A stretch of 19,920 nt of DNA, taken from positions 1-19,920 of the forward strand of contig JAUNBO010000013.1 of the NCBI GenBank assembly GCA_030527065.1, written 5' to 3'. Made by a program: the position numbers and the translations under genes. This DNA is from Bacillota bacterium (GTDB taxonomy: Bacteria; Bacillota; Clostridia; Peptostreptococcales; Anaerovoracaceae). This document shows, in pieces, positions 7,295 through 16,000 of this stretch; the first letter of the stretch is position 1, and each line of letters begins with the position of its first letter. The notes below the pieces were generated by a model. It ran no database searches, had not been told where the DNA came from, and saw only the letters and a program-made list of their open reading frames with translations.

Positions 7295-8041
7295 CTATAC
7301 CTCCTCTTCCTCTATCCCTATCCGTACGCAGACCACGGTGATGTTGTCGCCGCCGCCGTTTTCGTTGGCCAGGGCCACCAGACGGTCCGCCAGAGACTGC
7401 ATATCTGAGGCCTCTTCGGCATGCCGCCCTATGGCCTCCTCCTCCACTTCGTTGTAAAGCCCGTCGCTGCACAGCAGAAGCACGTCCCCCTCAAACACGG
7501 GGAACAGATAGAAATCCGGGGCCACGGTCTCTTCCCCGCCCAGCGCCCTGGTGATCATGTTCCGGCTGGGATGGTTGCAGGCCTCCCGGTCGGTGATGGT
7601 CCCTTCCTTTAGCAGCTGGTTCACAAAGGTGTGATCCTCTGTGATCTGACGCAGGACCCCGTCCCGCAGCAGGTAGGCCCGGCTGTCTCCCACGTTGGCC
7701 ACGAAGGCCCGGCTCCCCCCCACATAGAGCAGCACCGCCGTGGTGGCCATGCCTGCGTTTTCGGGGTTCTGCCGCGCCAGGGCTTCTATGGTCCCGTTGG
7801 CCTCCTGCAAATACTCCAGGAAGTATTCCCGGACCGCATCTTCGTCCGTTTCGCCCTTAAGGGGCCTTGCTGCCAGCCGCTGCCGGAGCAGGGCCGCCGC
7901 CGTGCCGCTGGCCACCTCTCCCGCCCGGTGGCCGCCTACGCCGTCGGCCACCAGAAAGACGCTTTCCGCCTCCAGGGCCAGCAGGGCGTCCTCATTGTGA
8001 TCCCGGTTTTTCCCCCGGTCCGTCTGAGCTCCGATCTGCAC
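7295..8041 (-). CDS. prpC: PP2C-type Ser/Thr protein phosphatase PrpC (Stp), GTG start
   Basis: Manganese-dependent phosphatase that reverses phosphorylation by the neighbouring PrkC. From the chosen GTG at 8041 it has 248 residues, close to the usual 240-255. Seen: the PP2C opening DRGKNRDHNEDAL, metal motif VADGVGGHRAGEVA (D33), GDSRAYL, CSDGLYNEV near 193, and GGGDNITVVCV near 233. An open frame extends upstream to 8125 through rsmB, but that would overlap rsmB by more than 80 nt without need. The GTG sits 7 nt after a GGAGG site that overlaps the rsmB stop region, and starts the protein just before the conserved motif. The stop is 3 nt before prkC. In many Firmicutes rlmN lies between rsmB and prpC; here it does not. 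Confidence 0.96.
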   Translation of the reverse strand: MQIGAQTDRGKNRDHNEDALLALEAESVFLVADGVGGHRAGEVASGTAAALLRQRLAARPLKGETDEDAVREYFLEYLQEANGTIEALARQNPENAGMATTAVLLYVGGSRAFVANVGDSRAYLLRDGVLRQITEDHTFVNQLLKEGTITDREACNHPSRNMITRALGGEETVAPDFYLFPVFEGDVLLLCSDGLYNEVEEEAIGRHAEEASDMQSLADRLVALANENGGGDNITVVCVRIGIEEEEV

Positions 8042-8042
8042 G

Positions 8043-9320
8043 CTATTTCCTCCGCATCTTACAGATGTAAAAACCGTCTGTCCCGTTGATGTTGGGCAGG
8101 AGCTGAAGGCTTTCCACCTTCTCAAACTGCGGATTCTTCTTCAGGAATTCCGTAGCCACGTCCTGATTCTCCTCCGGCACTATGGTGCAGGTGCAATAGA
8201 CCAGGGTCCCGCCGGGCTTTACGTAGTGAGATGAGGCGGACAGGATGGCCAGCTGTTTCCTGGGAAGCAGGGCCGTGTCCTCTCCGTATTTCTTGTATTT
8301 GATCTCCGGCTTCCTGCGCACCACGCCCAGGCCGGAGCAGGGAACGTCCACAAGGACCCGGTCCGCCTTGTCTTCCTTTGAAGAATCCACCCGGGTGGCG
8401 TCCCAGGTGCGGCTCTCTATGATGGTGAGCCCCAGGCGCTTTGCTTCCTTGTCCAGGAGGTTCAGCTTTCTTTTATAGATGTCGCCGGCCAGCACCTGGC
8501 CCTTGTTTTCCATCTTTTCCGCAATGTACAGGCTCTTCCCGCCGGGAGCGGCGCAGACGTCCACCACGGTTTCCCCGGGCTGGGGGTCCAGCAGGTCCAC
8601 GGCCATCATGGAGCTTTCGTCCTGAACGGAGAAAAGCCCCGCTTTGTAAAGCTTGGTGTCCAGCAGGCCGCTTCCCTTCACATGGATGGCGTCGTAGATG
8701 AGGTGACCGCCGGAGGTCTCAAAGCCCTGGGCTTCCAGACGTCTGATGAGAGCGGCCCTTGCCGTTTTCAGACCGTTGGGCCGTATCACCACGTCCGGGG
8801 TCTTGTTCCCCGCCGCCAGCAATTCCTCGGCAAATTTCTCTTCGTATACGTCCAGCCAGAGGCTCACGATCCACGGCTCGTAAGAGTACTTTACCGACAG
8901 ATGCTTCACCAGGTCTTCTTCCCGGCCGGGCAGGGTCAATTTATCCTTGGACCGGAGGAAATTCCTCAGCACCCCGTTGACAAAGCCTTCCTTCCCCTTG
9001 CAGAACCTCTTGGCCAGCTCCACGCTTTCGTTGACGGCGGCATAGGTGGCCACGTCCATATAGATCAGCTGATACAGGCCCATGCGGAGGATGGTCAGCT
9101 CCTTGGCTTTCAGCTTTTCCACCGTGTCCCGGACCAGGGCATTGATGATGTGGTCCAGAAAGATCTTGTTCTCCAGCACTCCGTAGACCAGTTCCCGGAC
9201 GAAGGCCGGGGAATCCGGTTTGCCGCAGATGATATGATGATTCAGCGCCAGGTTGGAATAAGACTTTTTGGCTTCCACATCCACCAGGGTATAGTAAGCG
9301 GTTTTGCGATTGCTGTCCAT
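8043..9320 (-). CDS. rsmB: 16S rRNA (cytosine-967-C5)-methyltransferase RsmB (Sun/Fmu)
   Basis: Methylates a cytosine of 16S rRNA (C967 in E. coli) with S-adenosylmethionine. The 425 residues match the family length (E. coli 429). Seen: an N-terminal NusB-like helical RNA-binding domain (about 1-145, opening RKTAYYTLVDVEAKKSYSNL), the SAM-binding motif VVDVCAAPGGKSLYIAEK near 253, VDVPCSGLGVVRRKPEI near 325 and VYCTCTIVPEENQ near 373. The cysteines of the last two motifs are the release and nucleophilic residues of RNA m5C methyltransferases. The ATG at 9320 has AAGGAG upstream. It follows two promoter-like sites in the gap after fmt and is likely the first gene of the rsmB-prpC-prkC-rsgA-rpe unit. 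The stop leaves one base before the prpC GTG. Confidence 0.95.
   Translation of the reverse strand: MDSNRKTAYYTLVDVEAKKSYSNLALNHHIICGKPDSPAFVRELVYGVLENKIFLDHIINALVRDTVEKLKAKELTILRMGLYQLIYMDVATYAAVNESVELAKRFCKGKEGFVNGVLRNFLRSKDKLTLPGREEDLVKHLSVKYSYEPWIVSLWLDVYEEKFAEELLAAGNKTPDVVIRPNGLKTARAALIRRLEAQGFETSGGHLIYDAIHVKGSGLLDTKLYKAGLFSVQDESSMMAVDLLDPQPGETVVDVCAAPGGKSLYIAEKMENKGQVLAGDIYKRKLNLLDKEAKRLGLTIIESRTWDATRVDSSKEDKADRVLVDVPCSGLGVVRRKPEIKYKKYGEDTALLPRKQLAILSASSHYVKPGGTLVYCTCTIVPEENQDVATEFLKKNPQFEKVESLQLLPNINGTDGFYICKMRRK
8049..8053 (-). promoter_or_regulatory. Ribosome binding site that sets the prpC GTG start
   Basis: GGAGG on the minus strand, 7 nt before GTG at 8041 and overlapping the last codons of rsmB. 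It favours the GTG start over the longer frame reaching 8125. Confidence 0.8.
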
Positions 9321-9346
9321 ATTGTTCTCCTTTTCCAGAAAACTCC

Positions 9347-9362
9347 GCCCGGCTTCCCGGGC
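9347..9362 (-). other. GC-rich hairpin in the rsmB leader
   Basis: Perfect 6-bp stem GCCCGG/CCGGGC around a GAAG loop, about 27 nt before the rsmB start and downstream of promoter P2. Only four T follow, after GGAG, so it is a poor terminator. It may shape the leader or the mRNA 5' end. Confidence 0.4.
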
Positions 9363-9383
9363 CTGCTATTCTCTTGATTCTTT

Positions 9384-9412
9384 ATTTTACACCAAAACCC
9401 TTTTCATGTAAA
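9384..9412 (-). promoter_or_regulatory. Sigma-A-like promoter P2 for rsmB-prpC-prkC-rsgA-rpe
   Basis: TTTACA (complement of 9407-9412) and TAAAAT (complement of 9384-9389) with a 17-bp spacer on the minus strand. Expected start is near 9377, about 57 nt before the rsmB ATG. It lies after the hairpin at 9435-9456, so transcripts from it avoid that hairpin. It is the likelier main promoter of the kinase operon. Confidence 0.65.
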
Positions 9413-9425
9413 TCAGATTCCCCGT

Positions 9426-9456
9426 AAAAAGGCTGCCGGGCTTGCACAAAGCCGGC
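9426..9456 (-). terminator. Intrinsic terminator-like hairpin after fmt
   Basis: On the minus strand GCCGGCTT-TGTG-CAAGCCCGGC forms a GC-rich stem with one bulged C (9435-9456), followed after four bases by TTTTT (9430-9426). It could end the plsX-to-fmt transcript. It also lies about 10 nt downstream of the -10 of promoter P1. Confidence 0.55.
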
Positions 9457-9465
9457 TGCAGGACC

Positions 9466-9494
9466 ATTTTATCATTTTCCGCTTCTGTTGACAA
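9466..9494 (-). promoter_or_regulatory. Sigma-A-like promoter P1, upstream of the hairpin
   Basis: TTGTCA (complement of 9489-9494) and TAAAAT (complement of 9466-9471) with a 17-bp spacer on the minus strand, just past the fmt stop. Sequence quality equals P2. A transcript starting near 9459 would meet the hairpin at 9435-9456 almost at once. Confidence 0.6.
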
Positions 9495-9515
9495 GAATTT
9501 GCGGCAGGCAGGGGA

Positions 9516-10460
9516 CTATTCGAACTGGCTGCCGGGCTCCACGGGATTTCCCCGGAGATACTCGCCGGCGTCCATGGCCCGCTTTCCCGGAGCCTGCAGA
9601 CGGGTCACCACTAAGACGCCGCTGCCGGCGGCGATGTGGACGCCGGCGCCGTCTGCGGCCAGGACCGTGCCGGGAACGGGAGCTTCTGCGCTCCTTCCGC
9701 CGATCAGTTCCACCACCGATGCCCTCAGCAGCTTCAACGGCTTGCCTTTATAGACGGCGGCGGCTCCGGGCCAGGGCTGGAACGCCCTGATCTGCCGCTC
9801 TATCTCTGCGGCGCTGCGGCGGAAATCCACCTTTCCTTCTTCTTTGGAAACCATGGGCGCAAAGCTGGCCTCTTCTTCCTTCTGGGGGATCCGGGCGGCC
9901 GTGCCGGCAGCCAGGGCAGGCAGGGTTTCCAGCAGCAGCTGCCCTCCCAGGAGAGAAAGCTCTTCATGAAGGTCGCCGGAGGTCTTCCCGGCGGTCTCCG
10001 TTTCCGCTGCGGCAATGATGTCTCCCGTATCCATCCCCTCCGCCATGTACATGAGGGTGACGCCGGTGACCGGGTCTCCCGACAGCAGGCAGCGCTGGAT
10101 GGGCGCCGCACCCCGGTATTTGGGCAGCAGGGAGGCGTGGATGTTGACGCAGCCCAGCCGGGGGATCTGCAGCAGCTCCGGGGGCAGAAGCTTTCCGTAA
10201 GCCGCCACCACCGCCAGATCCGGCTCCAGGGCCTTCATCCGTTCCAAAAATTCTTTGTTGTCCCGCAGCCTTTCCGGCTGGGCCACCACCAGGCCCAGCT
10301 CTTCTGCCAGGGCCTTTACCGGCGTGGCCGCCACCTTCTTTCCCCGGTCCCGGGCCCGGTCCGGCTGGGTCACCACCAGAGACAGAGTATGTCCCGCTTC
10401 CCAGAGCATTTTCAGGGGCGCAGCGGCAAATTCCGGGGTCCCCATATATATGATATTCAT
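9516..10460 (-). CDS. fmt: Methionyl-tRNA formyltransferase
   Basis: Transfers a formyl group from 10-formyl-tetrahydrofolate to initiator Met-tRNA, so that translation starts with formyl-methionine. The 314 residues match the family (E. coli 315). Seen: N-terminal MNIIYMGTPEFAAAPL, folate-binding catalytic core CVNIHASLLPKYRGAAPI with N106 and H108, and D144 in EGMDTGDI; these positions coincide with the E. coli catalytic triad. A C-terminal OB-like tRNA-binding domain follows (QIRAFQPWPGA onward). The start overlaps the def stop by 4 nt (ATGA), the classic def-fmt coupling that pairs addition and removal of the formyl group. It is followed by the promoter/hairpin gap at 9321-9515. Confidence 0.97.
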   Translation of the reverse strand: MNIIYMGTPEFAAAPLKMLWEAGHTLSLVVTQPDRARDRGKKVAATPVKALAEELGLVVAQPERLRDNKEFLERMKALEPDLAVVAAYGKLLPPELLQIPRLGCVNIHASLLPKYRGAAPIQRCLLSGDPVTGVTLMYMAEGMDTGDIIAAAETETAGKTSGDLHEELSLLGGQLLLETLPALAAGTAARIPQKEEEASFAPMVSKEEGKVDFRRSAAEIERQIRAFQPWPGAAAVYKGKPLKLLRASVVELIGGRSAEAPVPGTVLAADGAGVHIAAGSGVLVVTRLQAPGKRAMDAGEYLRGNPVEPGSQFE

Positions 10461-10945
10461 TCTGTTCCTTCCTCTTCCTCCGGCGCTTCCGCCTCTATCT
10501 CACGGAAATTTTTGGCCTTGGACCTGTACAGGATACCGTCCAGGTGGTCATATTCGTGGCAGAAGATCTTTGCCAGAAAATCCTCCGCTTCGTATTCCAC
10601 CGGCTGTCCATAGCGGTCCAGCCCTGCGATCTTCACCCGCTGAGGCCGCTTCACGGTCCCCACCATCCCCGGCAGGCTGAGGCAGCCCTCGTCCTCTTCC
10701 CGTTCGCCCCCGGTTTCCAGTATCACCGGGTTGATGAGCTCGTATACCCTGTCCTCATGCTCCGCCACGAACATGCGGCGGAGTATGCCCACCTGGGGGG
10801 CCGCCAGGCCGCAGCCGTCATAATAGCGCATGGTCTCCAGCATATCGTCCAGGATAAGCCGGGTCCTCTCGGTGATTTCCGCCACCTCCCGGGCCTTTTT
10901 CGTCAGGATCTCGTCCCCTTCCAATACCACAGTCCTCAATGCCAT
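10457..10945 (-). CDS. def: Peptide deformylase
   Basis: Metalloenzyme that removes the formyl group from the N-terminus of nascent proteins at the ribosome exit. The 162 residues carry all three family motifs: GCGLAAPQ (44-51), EGCLS (86-90, metal ligand C88) and HEYDH (130-134, ligands H130 and H134, catalytic E131). The short acidic tail (EAPEEEEGTE) lacks an obvious function. The ATG at 10945 has AAGGAG upstream in the 19-nt gap after priA. The stop overlaps fmt by 4 nt. The priA-def-fmt-rsmB order is widespread in Firmicutes. Confidence 0.97.
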   Translation of the reverse strand: MALRTVVLEGDEILTKKAREVAEITERTRLILDDMLETMRYYDGCGLAAPQVGILRRMFVAEHEDRVYELINPVILETGGEREEDEGCLSLPGMVGTVKRPQRVKIAGLDRYGQPVEYEAEDFLAKIFCHEYDHLDGILYRSKAKNFREIEAEAPEEEEGTE

Positions 10946-10964
10946 GCCTTCAAACTCCTTTTCC

Positions 10965-12989
10965 TTATAAAAAGCTGTACGGATTCACATCGGCGGAGAA
11001 GCGCCATAAGCCGTCCTTTTCCGCCGTCACCTTCTCCCGGAGCCGGTTGACGGCCCGCTGATACCGGGCCCGCTTTTCCGGCGGGCACTTTATGAGCAGC
11101 TGGCAGCGGTACCATTCGTTGGCCTTGTTTACCGGCGCCGGATGAGGCCCCAGGACCAGCTTTTCATCGTCCCTGCCTACCCACCGGAGGAAGGCTTCCT
11201 TTATTTTTTCTCCCGCCTCCGCCGCTTCCGCTTCCTCCGGGGCGGACACCACCAGCTGAAACAGGTCCCCGTAAGGGGGATAGCCCAAAAGCTCCCGGAT
11301 CCGGCGCTCTTCGCGGTAAAACATTTCATAATCCTGGGCCGCCGCCGCCTGCACGGCGTAATGGTCCGGGGAATAGGTCTGTATGACCACCTTTCCCGCC
11401 AGGTCCCCCCGGCCGGCCCGGCCCGCCGCCTGGGTCACCAGCTGGAAGGTCCTCTCCGGGGAACGGAAATCCGGTATGTTCAGAGAGACGTCCGCCGACA
11501 CCACTCCCACCAGCCCCACGTTGGCAAAATCCAGTCCCTTGGCCACCAGCTGGGTGCCTATGAGGATCTGGGTCTTCCCCTTGCGGAAACGGGTCAGAAT
11601 GGCCTCTCCGCTGCCCTTTTTCCTGGCGGTATCCATATCCAGCCGCTGGACGGAAGCCTCCGGAAAGGCCTCCTGCACCGCCTCCTCCACCTTCTCCGTT
11701 CCCGTGCCGAAGTGACGGATGTATTTGCTCCCGCAATCGGGGCAAAGCTCCGGCACCGGTTCCCTGCGGCCGCAGTAATGGCACACGGCGGCAGCCTCCG
11801 CCTTATGGTAGGTCTCGGCGATGCCGCAATCGGGGCAGCGCATCACATAGCCGCAGCTCCGGCAGGAAATAAACGTGGAATAGCCCCGGCGGTTGAGAAA
11901 CAGGATGATCTGCCGCCCCCGGTCCAGGCAGTCCTTCATATCCTGATACAAGGACCGGCTGAACATGCTCCTGTTGCCGTCCCGGAGCTCCTGCCGCATA
12001 TCCGCCACCTCCACCGAGGGCAGAGGAGTCTTGTTGTATCTCTGCTTCAGGACCAGCTTTTCATATTCCCCCGTTTCCGCCCGGAACGCCGCTCCCAGAG
12101 AAGGGGTGGCGCTGCCCAGAAGCACCACGGCCCCCTGAGCCCCGGCCCGCTCTATGGCCACCTCCGCAGTATCGTATTTCGGGGACATATCGGATTTATA
12201 AGTGGTCTCGTGCTCCTCGTCCAGAATGATGAGCCCCAGGTCCGAGAAAGGTGCAAATACGGCGGAACGGGCTCCCACCACGATGCGGGCCCTGCCCTGC
12301 CGGATCCGCATCCATTCATCGTAGCGCTCTCCGGCGGAAAGCTTGCTGTGGAGCACCGCCACCTGCTCCGCCCCGAAGCGCCCCAGAAAGCGCCGGACGG
12401 TCTGCGGCGCCAGAGAAATCTCCGGCACCAGCATCACCACGCTTTTCCCCCGGGCAAGGCACTCCGCCGCCGCCCGCAGGTAGATTTCCGTCTTGCCGCT
12501 GCTGGTCACCCCGTGGATGAGGAAGGTCTTTCTCTCCCCTGCCGCAATGGCGGAAGAGATCCGCTCCATGGCCTGCCGCTGCTCCTCCGTCAGTTCCGGC
12601 GCCGGTCCCTCCTCCGGCTCCAGGTCCTGATACGGGACCCGCTGCTTCCCTCTCTTTGAGGAAGCGCCGGAGGGAGTGAAGCAGCGTATGCCGTCTATAT
12701 AGCGGCAAAAATACCGCTCCTTCATCCAGGCCGCAAGGGCCGGCCCGTCCGCGGGCAGGGAGACCTCCGGATCCCGGCTCTCCACCATTTTCAACTTGGA
12801 AGCGTCCTTCAGTTCCTCCGGGGCCCGGTCCAGGACCTGAAACACATAGGCAGGCCTGAGCTTGTTCCCTCTGGTGAAGGGGACGAAGACCCGGTCTCCG
12901 GGCCGCAGCTCCGGAAGCTCCGTGCCGTAGGTGAAGAAGCGGTCCGTATGGGGGCTGTCGTTATCTATAACCACATTTACGTATTTCAT
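10965..12989 (-). CDS. priA: Primosomal protein N' (replication-restart helicase PriA), short form
   Basis: 3'-to-5' DNA helicase that recognises stalled forks and reloads the replicative helicase. Seen: N-terminal 3'-end-binding domain (about 1-105, MKYVNVVIDNDSPHTDRFFT), Walker A GVTSSGKT at 160-167, DEEH near 258, a zinc region of paired cysteines (CRSCG, CPDCG, CHYCG, CPDCG; about 373-425) splitting the second helicase lobe, and a LIGTQLVAKGLDF motif. At 674 residues it is shorter than E. coli (732) and B. subtilis (805). The shortfall lies between the DNA-binding domain and the helicase, where the winged-helix domain normally sits; only about 25 residues separate them here. The ATG at 12989 has AGAGGA upstream, 24 nt after smc. 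Activity is likely retained, since helicase and zinc motifs are intact. Confidence 0.95.
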   Translation of the reverse strand: MKYVNVVIDNDSPHTDRFFTYGTELPELRPGDRVFVPFTRGNKLRPAYVFQVLDRAPEELKDASKLKMVESRDPEVSLPADGPALAAWMKERYFCRYIDGIRCFTPSGASSKRGKQRVPYQDLEPEEGPAPELTEEQRQAMERISSAIAAGERKTFLIHGVTSSGKTEIYLRAAAECLARGKSVVMLVPEISLAPQTVRRFLGRFGAEQVAVLHSKLSAGERYDEWMRIRQGRARIVVGARSAVFAPFSDLGLIILDEEHETTYKSDMSPKYDTAEVAIERAGAQGAVVLLGSATPSLGAAFRAETGEYEKLVLKQRYNKTPLPSVEVADMRQELRDGNRSMFSRSLYQDMKDCLDRGRQIILFLNRRGYSTFISCRSCGYVMRCPDCGIAETYHKAEAAAVCHYCGRREPVPELCPDCGSKYIRHFGTGTEKVEEAVQEAFPEASVQRLDMDTARKKGSGEAILTRFRKGKTQILIGTQLVAKGLDFANVGLVGVVSADVSLNIPDFRSPERTFQLVTQAAGRAGRGDLAGKVVIQTYSPDHYAVQAAAAQDYEMFYREERRIRELLGYPPYGDLFQLVVSAPEEAEAAEAGEKIKEAFLRWVGRDDEKLVLGPHPAPVNKANEWYRCQLLIKCPPEKRARYQRAVNRLREKVTAEKDGLWRFSADVNPYSFL

Positions 12990-13013
12990 GGGTCCTCTTT
13001 CCGTGGAACGCCC

Positions 13014-16000
13014 TCAATCCAGATCGAAATCGTCTCCCAGCCGCAGGGAGATCACCCTGGAGACCCCCTGCTCCGGCATGGTGATCCCGTAAAGGGCGTC
13101 TGCCTTCTCCATGGTGGCCTTCTGGTGGGTGATGATGGCGAACTGGGTGTCCTGATACTTTCTCAGATACCCGGTAAAGCGCTCTATGTTCAATTCGTCC
13201 AGGCTGGCCTCCACCTCGTCCAGGATGCAGAAGGGGGTGGGCCTGGATTTGAGGATGGCGAACATGAGGGCGATGGCCGTAAGGGTCTTTTCGCCGCCGG
13301 ACATGAGATTGATGTTCACCATTTTCTTTCCCGGCGGATGGGCTATGATATCTATGCCGCAGTCCAGCAGCCTGCTTTCGTCCTCCAGCCGCAGCTCGGC
13401 GGCGCCGCCGCCGAAGAGCGCCTGAAAAGCGTCTTGGAAGTTTACGGCGATGACGTCGAAGGTTTCCTTGAAGCAGCGGCGGATGTCCCGGTCCAGGCTT
13501 TCTATGATCTTTTCCAGAGTTTCTATTGCCTCCGTCAGGTCCCGGCGCTGCTCCGTCAGGAATTCGTGACGCTCCCGCACCGTTTCATATTCCCGGATGG
13601 CCCCTACGTTCACGTCTCCCAGGGCCTTCATGCGCTCCCGTATCTCCCGGCTTTCCCTCTGAGCCGCTCCCATGGCAAACTCTTTTTTCCTGAATTCCAT
13701 GGCCTGCAGATAGGAAATCTCGAAATCCTCCCACAGCTTTTCCTTGTAGGCTTCCACCTGGGTCTCGTTCTTGGCCAGCTTCAGCTCCAGCTCATGCTTC
13801 CGCATCTGGCTTTCCAGAAGGAGCCGTTCTATCTCTTCCTTCCGCTGCTCCTTTTCCTCCCGCTCCCGGTTCAGCTGGAGCCGCTCCGCCGACAGCTCCT
13901 CCAGAAACTCTTCCGCAGCCTTCCTTTCCCGTTCCTTTCCGGCCAGGGCCTCTTCCAGAGACCTGCCGCTTTCAACGGTTTCCTCCTTCTGCCGCAGCAA
14001 AAGGGCCAGAGCGGCTTCCTTGCCTTCGATTTCCCGGTTGAAGTCCGCAATGTAGCTGTCCACCTGGGCCATGATGCGCTCCAGGTTGCTCTTCTCGCTC
14101 TCGGAAGAGGCCGCCTTCATGCGGAGCTCCGTAATCTCTCCCCGGGCCGCTTCCAGGGCTTCCTTCCGGCTCTCCCACGCCGCAGAGGCCTCCAGGACCT
14201 CCGCTTCCGCCGCCTTTATGCTTTCCTCCATCCGGGCCGCTTCCGCTTCCAGGGCCTCCACCATGGAGGCGGAAGAGCGCTTCTCCGCTTCTATCTTTTC
14301 CAGTTCCTGCCGCCGCTTGCTCCCGGCGGCTTCCTCTCCGGAAAGGCGCAGGGACAGGCCTGCCAGCTCGCTGTCCAGATTGATCAGGGCCAGCTCCTTT
14401 TCCCGGCGCTCCCGCTCCAGCTCCTCTGCCCTGACAGCGGAAACAGCGGCGGCCTCCCGAAGGGACGCCAGCTCCTTTTCCGCCAGGGCCTGCTCCTCCT
14501 GCATGCGGCTTATTTCCGCTTCCAGGCGCTGGCTCTCCGCCTTCCTTTCCAGCAGGCCCGTGGCACGGTTTTTCGCCGCACCGCCGGTGATGGCGCCGCC
14601 GGCGTTGATCAGCTCTCCTTCCAGCGTGACAAAGCGCAGGCCGCCGGGATTTTTTTTGGACAGGGCCACGGCGTGGTCTATGTGGTCCACCACCACCACC
14701 CGGCCCAGAAGGTATTCCATCACCTTCCGGTATTTGGGATCGAATTCCACGCATTCCACTCCCAGGCCCCGGAAGCCCTCTTCTCCCCGAAGGGCCTGGC
14801 CTCCGGACCGCTCCTGGCTGCGAAGGCCGTTTAAAGGAAGGAAGGTGAGGCGGCCCGCCCGGCTCTTTTTCAGGGCGGCTATGGCTTCCCTGGCGCTTTT
14901 GTCGTCGGCGCAGACGATGTTTTGCAGGGCGCCGCCCAAAGCGGTCTCAATGGCGGTCTCATAGCCCTCCGGCACTCTGATCAGCTCCGCCACCGGGCCG
15001 TAAAGGCCGGCGACGCCGGACTCCATCACGAACCTCACGCCGTAATGGTAGCCCTCATAAGAGTTCTCCATCTCCTCTATGACACGCCGCCGGGCCCCGG
15101 CCTGTCCCAGGGTGAGCCGAAGCCGGCCCAGGCGTTCTTCCCGTTCCCCTATGTCCTTCCGGCACCTCCCGCCGGTGTTCCGGACCTCCTCCAGTTCTGC
15201 TTCCGCCGCAGAGAGGGCGGCTTCCAGGGTCCGCCGCTTCTCCTCCGCCGCCTCATGGGCGCTCCGCAGGCTGCTGCCGGAGCGGTGAGAGGCTTCTTCC
15301 TCTTCCAGCACCTCCGCCTTTCGTTTTTCCAGAGTGTCCCGCAGGCTTTCCAGGCTGGCGGCCTCGCTGCGCTTCCCGGAAGCCTCCAGCTGCAGCCGGT
15401 AGATCCGTTCTCTGGCTTCCTCCGCCGCAGCGTTCCCCGAGGCGGCCTCCCCTTCCAGGGCTTCGTATTCCCGGCTTTTTTCCTCCAGAAGCCGTTTCAG
15501 CCCGGCCAGCTCCCCGGCGGCGGCTTCCGCCGTCCCTCTCAGGGACTCCCGGTTGGCCTGCTCCTTTTCCCGCCTGGCTGCGGCGGCTTCCCTTTCCTCC
15601 TCCAAACGCCGGCGGTCCTTTTCTATGGTGGCCAGGCGCTCTTCCTGCAGGCGGCTTTTTCCCTCCAGCTGGTTCACCGCTTCCACGGCGTCCATGAGCT
15701 TTTCCTGCCCCGATGCGGTCTGGGCTTCCAGCTCCTGGCTCCGGCTCCGGCTTTTCAGGACCTCCTGCTCCAGGGCCTCTTTTTCTTCCAGGCTCTCCGC
15801 CGCCTGGCTTTCCGCCTCCATCAGCTCGTCCTTCAGATATTCGCTCTTCAGCTCTATGTTCTCTATATTTTTCAGCGTGACATTGATCTCCAGCTCCTTG
15901 TAGCGGTCCCGGAGGCCTATGTACTCCTTTGCCTTTATGCTGTCCTCCCGCAGGCCGTCTATGCGGGCTTCTATCTCGCCTATGATATCGTCCACCCGCT

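Noticed and set aside
8042..8125. N-terminal extension of prpC by 28 codons
   Set aside because: It would overlap rsmB by more than 80 nt and lacks PP2C similarity. The GTG at 8041 has an ideal SD site and begins just before the conserved motif.
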